In this document: positions 6,299 to 6,932 of the stretch, piece by piece | Numbering within the stretch: position 1 is the first letter of the stretch | How the letters are laid out: every line of letters begins with the position of its first letter | Origin: Rhodoferax sp. | GTDB taxonomy: Bacteria > Pseudomonadota > Gammaproteobacteria > Burkholderiales > Burkholderiaceae_C | Reading direction: 5' to 3' | Length of the DNA stretch: 6,932 bases | Assembly: GCA_018882485.1 (NCBI GenBank) | Contig: VERU01000136.1 | Coordinates: forward strand, 1-6,932 | Position numbers and translations under genes: made by a program | The notes under the pieces: model-generated | What the model saw: only the letters and a program-made list of their open reading frames with translations | Told to the model about the DNA's origin: nothing | The model's database searches: none

Positions 6299-6932
6299 TC
6301 AGACTCCCGCCCGTTCCAGCATGGCATGCAGAAGCACGTTGCAGCCTGCGGTGATGTGCTCGGCCCGGGCGTCCTCGATCTCATTGTGGCTGATACCGTT
6401 CTTGCAGGGAATGAAGATCATGCCACTGGGCGCGAGTTTGGCCATGTACACCGCGTCATGTCCGGCGCCGGACACCACGGGCATGCTCGCGTAGCCCAGT
6501 TGCTGCGCGGCCCGCGCCACGGCGTCGATGCAGTCGCTGTGAAAGGCCTGCGCCGGGTAGCTGGAGACCAGGTCGATCTTCACGTCCAGCCCGCTTTGCT
6601 GGCTCAGACGCCTGGCGAAGGCCTTGACCTCTTCGGCCATCTGGTCCACCGCCGCGTCGGTGCTGTTGCGCAGGTCGATCGAGAACTTGACCCGCCCGGG
6701 GATCACGTTGCGGCTGTTGGGGTGCACCTGCACCATGCCGACGGTGCCACGGCCGTGCGGTGCGTGGCGCAGGGCGGTGGCCACCACCTCCTGCATGATG
6801 GGGGCCGCCACCTGCATCGCATCCTGGCGCAGCGCCATCGGGGTCGGGCCGGCGTGGGCTTCCATGCCGGTCACGGTGCAGTCGAACCAGCGGATGCCCA
6901 GCACGCCCTGCACCACGCCGATGGTGATGCCG
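6299..6932 (-). CDS. M20-family Zn-dependent N-carbamoyl/ureido amidohydrolase (allantoate amidohydrolase / beta-ureidopropionase type), C-terminal part
   Basis: The frame is open to the window edge and gives about 210 C-terminal residues, about half of a family member of about 410-420. It begins GITIGVVQGVLGIRWFDCTV, so the GTG at 6916 is an internal codon, not a start. Visible hallmarks are GMEAHAGPTPM (conserved His at 6854-6856, which reaches the partner subunit's active site in this family), the dimerisation domain, the substrate-carboxylate-binding SRNVIPGRVKFSIDLRN, SGAGHDA, and NGISHNEIE, whose His (6386-6388) is the C-terminal metal ligand. The remaining metal ligands lie outside the window. 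Such enzymes hydrolyse N-carbamoyl-beta-alanine, N-carbamoyl amino acids or allantoate, releasing ammonia and CO2. The sequence does not decide among them; the nearby CodA homologue favours N-carbamoyl-beta-alanine or its methyl homologue in reductive pyrimidine catabolism. The TGA at 6299 is followed by an 88-bp gap before bmp, so co-transcription is possible but unproven. Confidence 0.9.
   Translation of the reverse strand, partial: GITIGVVQGVLGIRWFDCTVTGMEAHAGPTPMALRQDAMQVAAPIMQEVVATALRHAPHGRGTVGMVQVHPNSRNVIPGRVKFSIDLRNSTDAAVDQMAEEVKAFARRLSQQSGLDVKIDLVSSYPAQAFHSDCIDAVARAAQQLGYASMPVVSGAGHDAVYMAKLAPSGMIFIPCKNGISHNEIEDARAEHITAGCNVLLHAMLERAGV

Overview
The window is compact, GC-rich DNA in which every supported gene lies on the minus strand and reads from high to low coordinates. 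The base composition, the tight gene packing and the short TTGCT...TAGCAA palindromes (a type I associate with Comamonadaceae) suggest a betaproteobacterium of the Burkholderiales. This placement is an inference; no rRNA or other phylogenetic marker is present.

In transcription order the window holds: the C-terminal half of an M20-family, metal-dependent N-carbamoyl amidohydrolase (6299-6932, cut by the window edge); an 88-bp intergenic region with a candidate promoter; a periplasmic BMP-family solute-binding protein (5209-6210); a rho-independent-type hairpin between genes (5158-5189); a two-domain nucleoside/nucleobase-type ABC ATPase (3588-5147); two membrane permeases (2530-3591 and 1545-2468); a CodA-like cytosine deaminase (270-1544); and the N-terminus of a beta-lactamase-fold serine hydrolase (1-273, cut by the window edge). 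The gene junctions are very tight: two 4-bp ATGA overlaps, one stop codon abutting a start codon, and 61-bp gaps at the other two junctions between bmp and codA. From bmp onward this looks like one operon.

The likely logic is capture of a nucleobase or nucleoside in the periplasm, import by the ABC transporter, and deamination by the CodA homologue. The N-carbamoyl amidohydrolase next door fits the last step of reductive pyrimidine breakdown, so the product would be degraded for carbon and nitrogen.

The most interesting point is that the deaminase keeps every catalytic and metal-binding residue of E. coli CodA at a constant offset of four, yet has Cys310 where CodA has Asp314. Loss of that Asp is the published mark of bacterial 5-methylcytosine deaminases. 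The operon is therefore a candidate 5-methylcytosine uptake and catabolism system, with thymine as the expected intermediate. Two further oddities are an AT-rich palindromic repeat that appears to have been domesticated in frame inside the second ATPase domain, with a sister copy upstream of bmp, and a terminator-like hairpin separating the binding-protein gene from the rest of the transporter.
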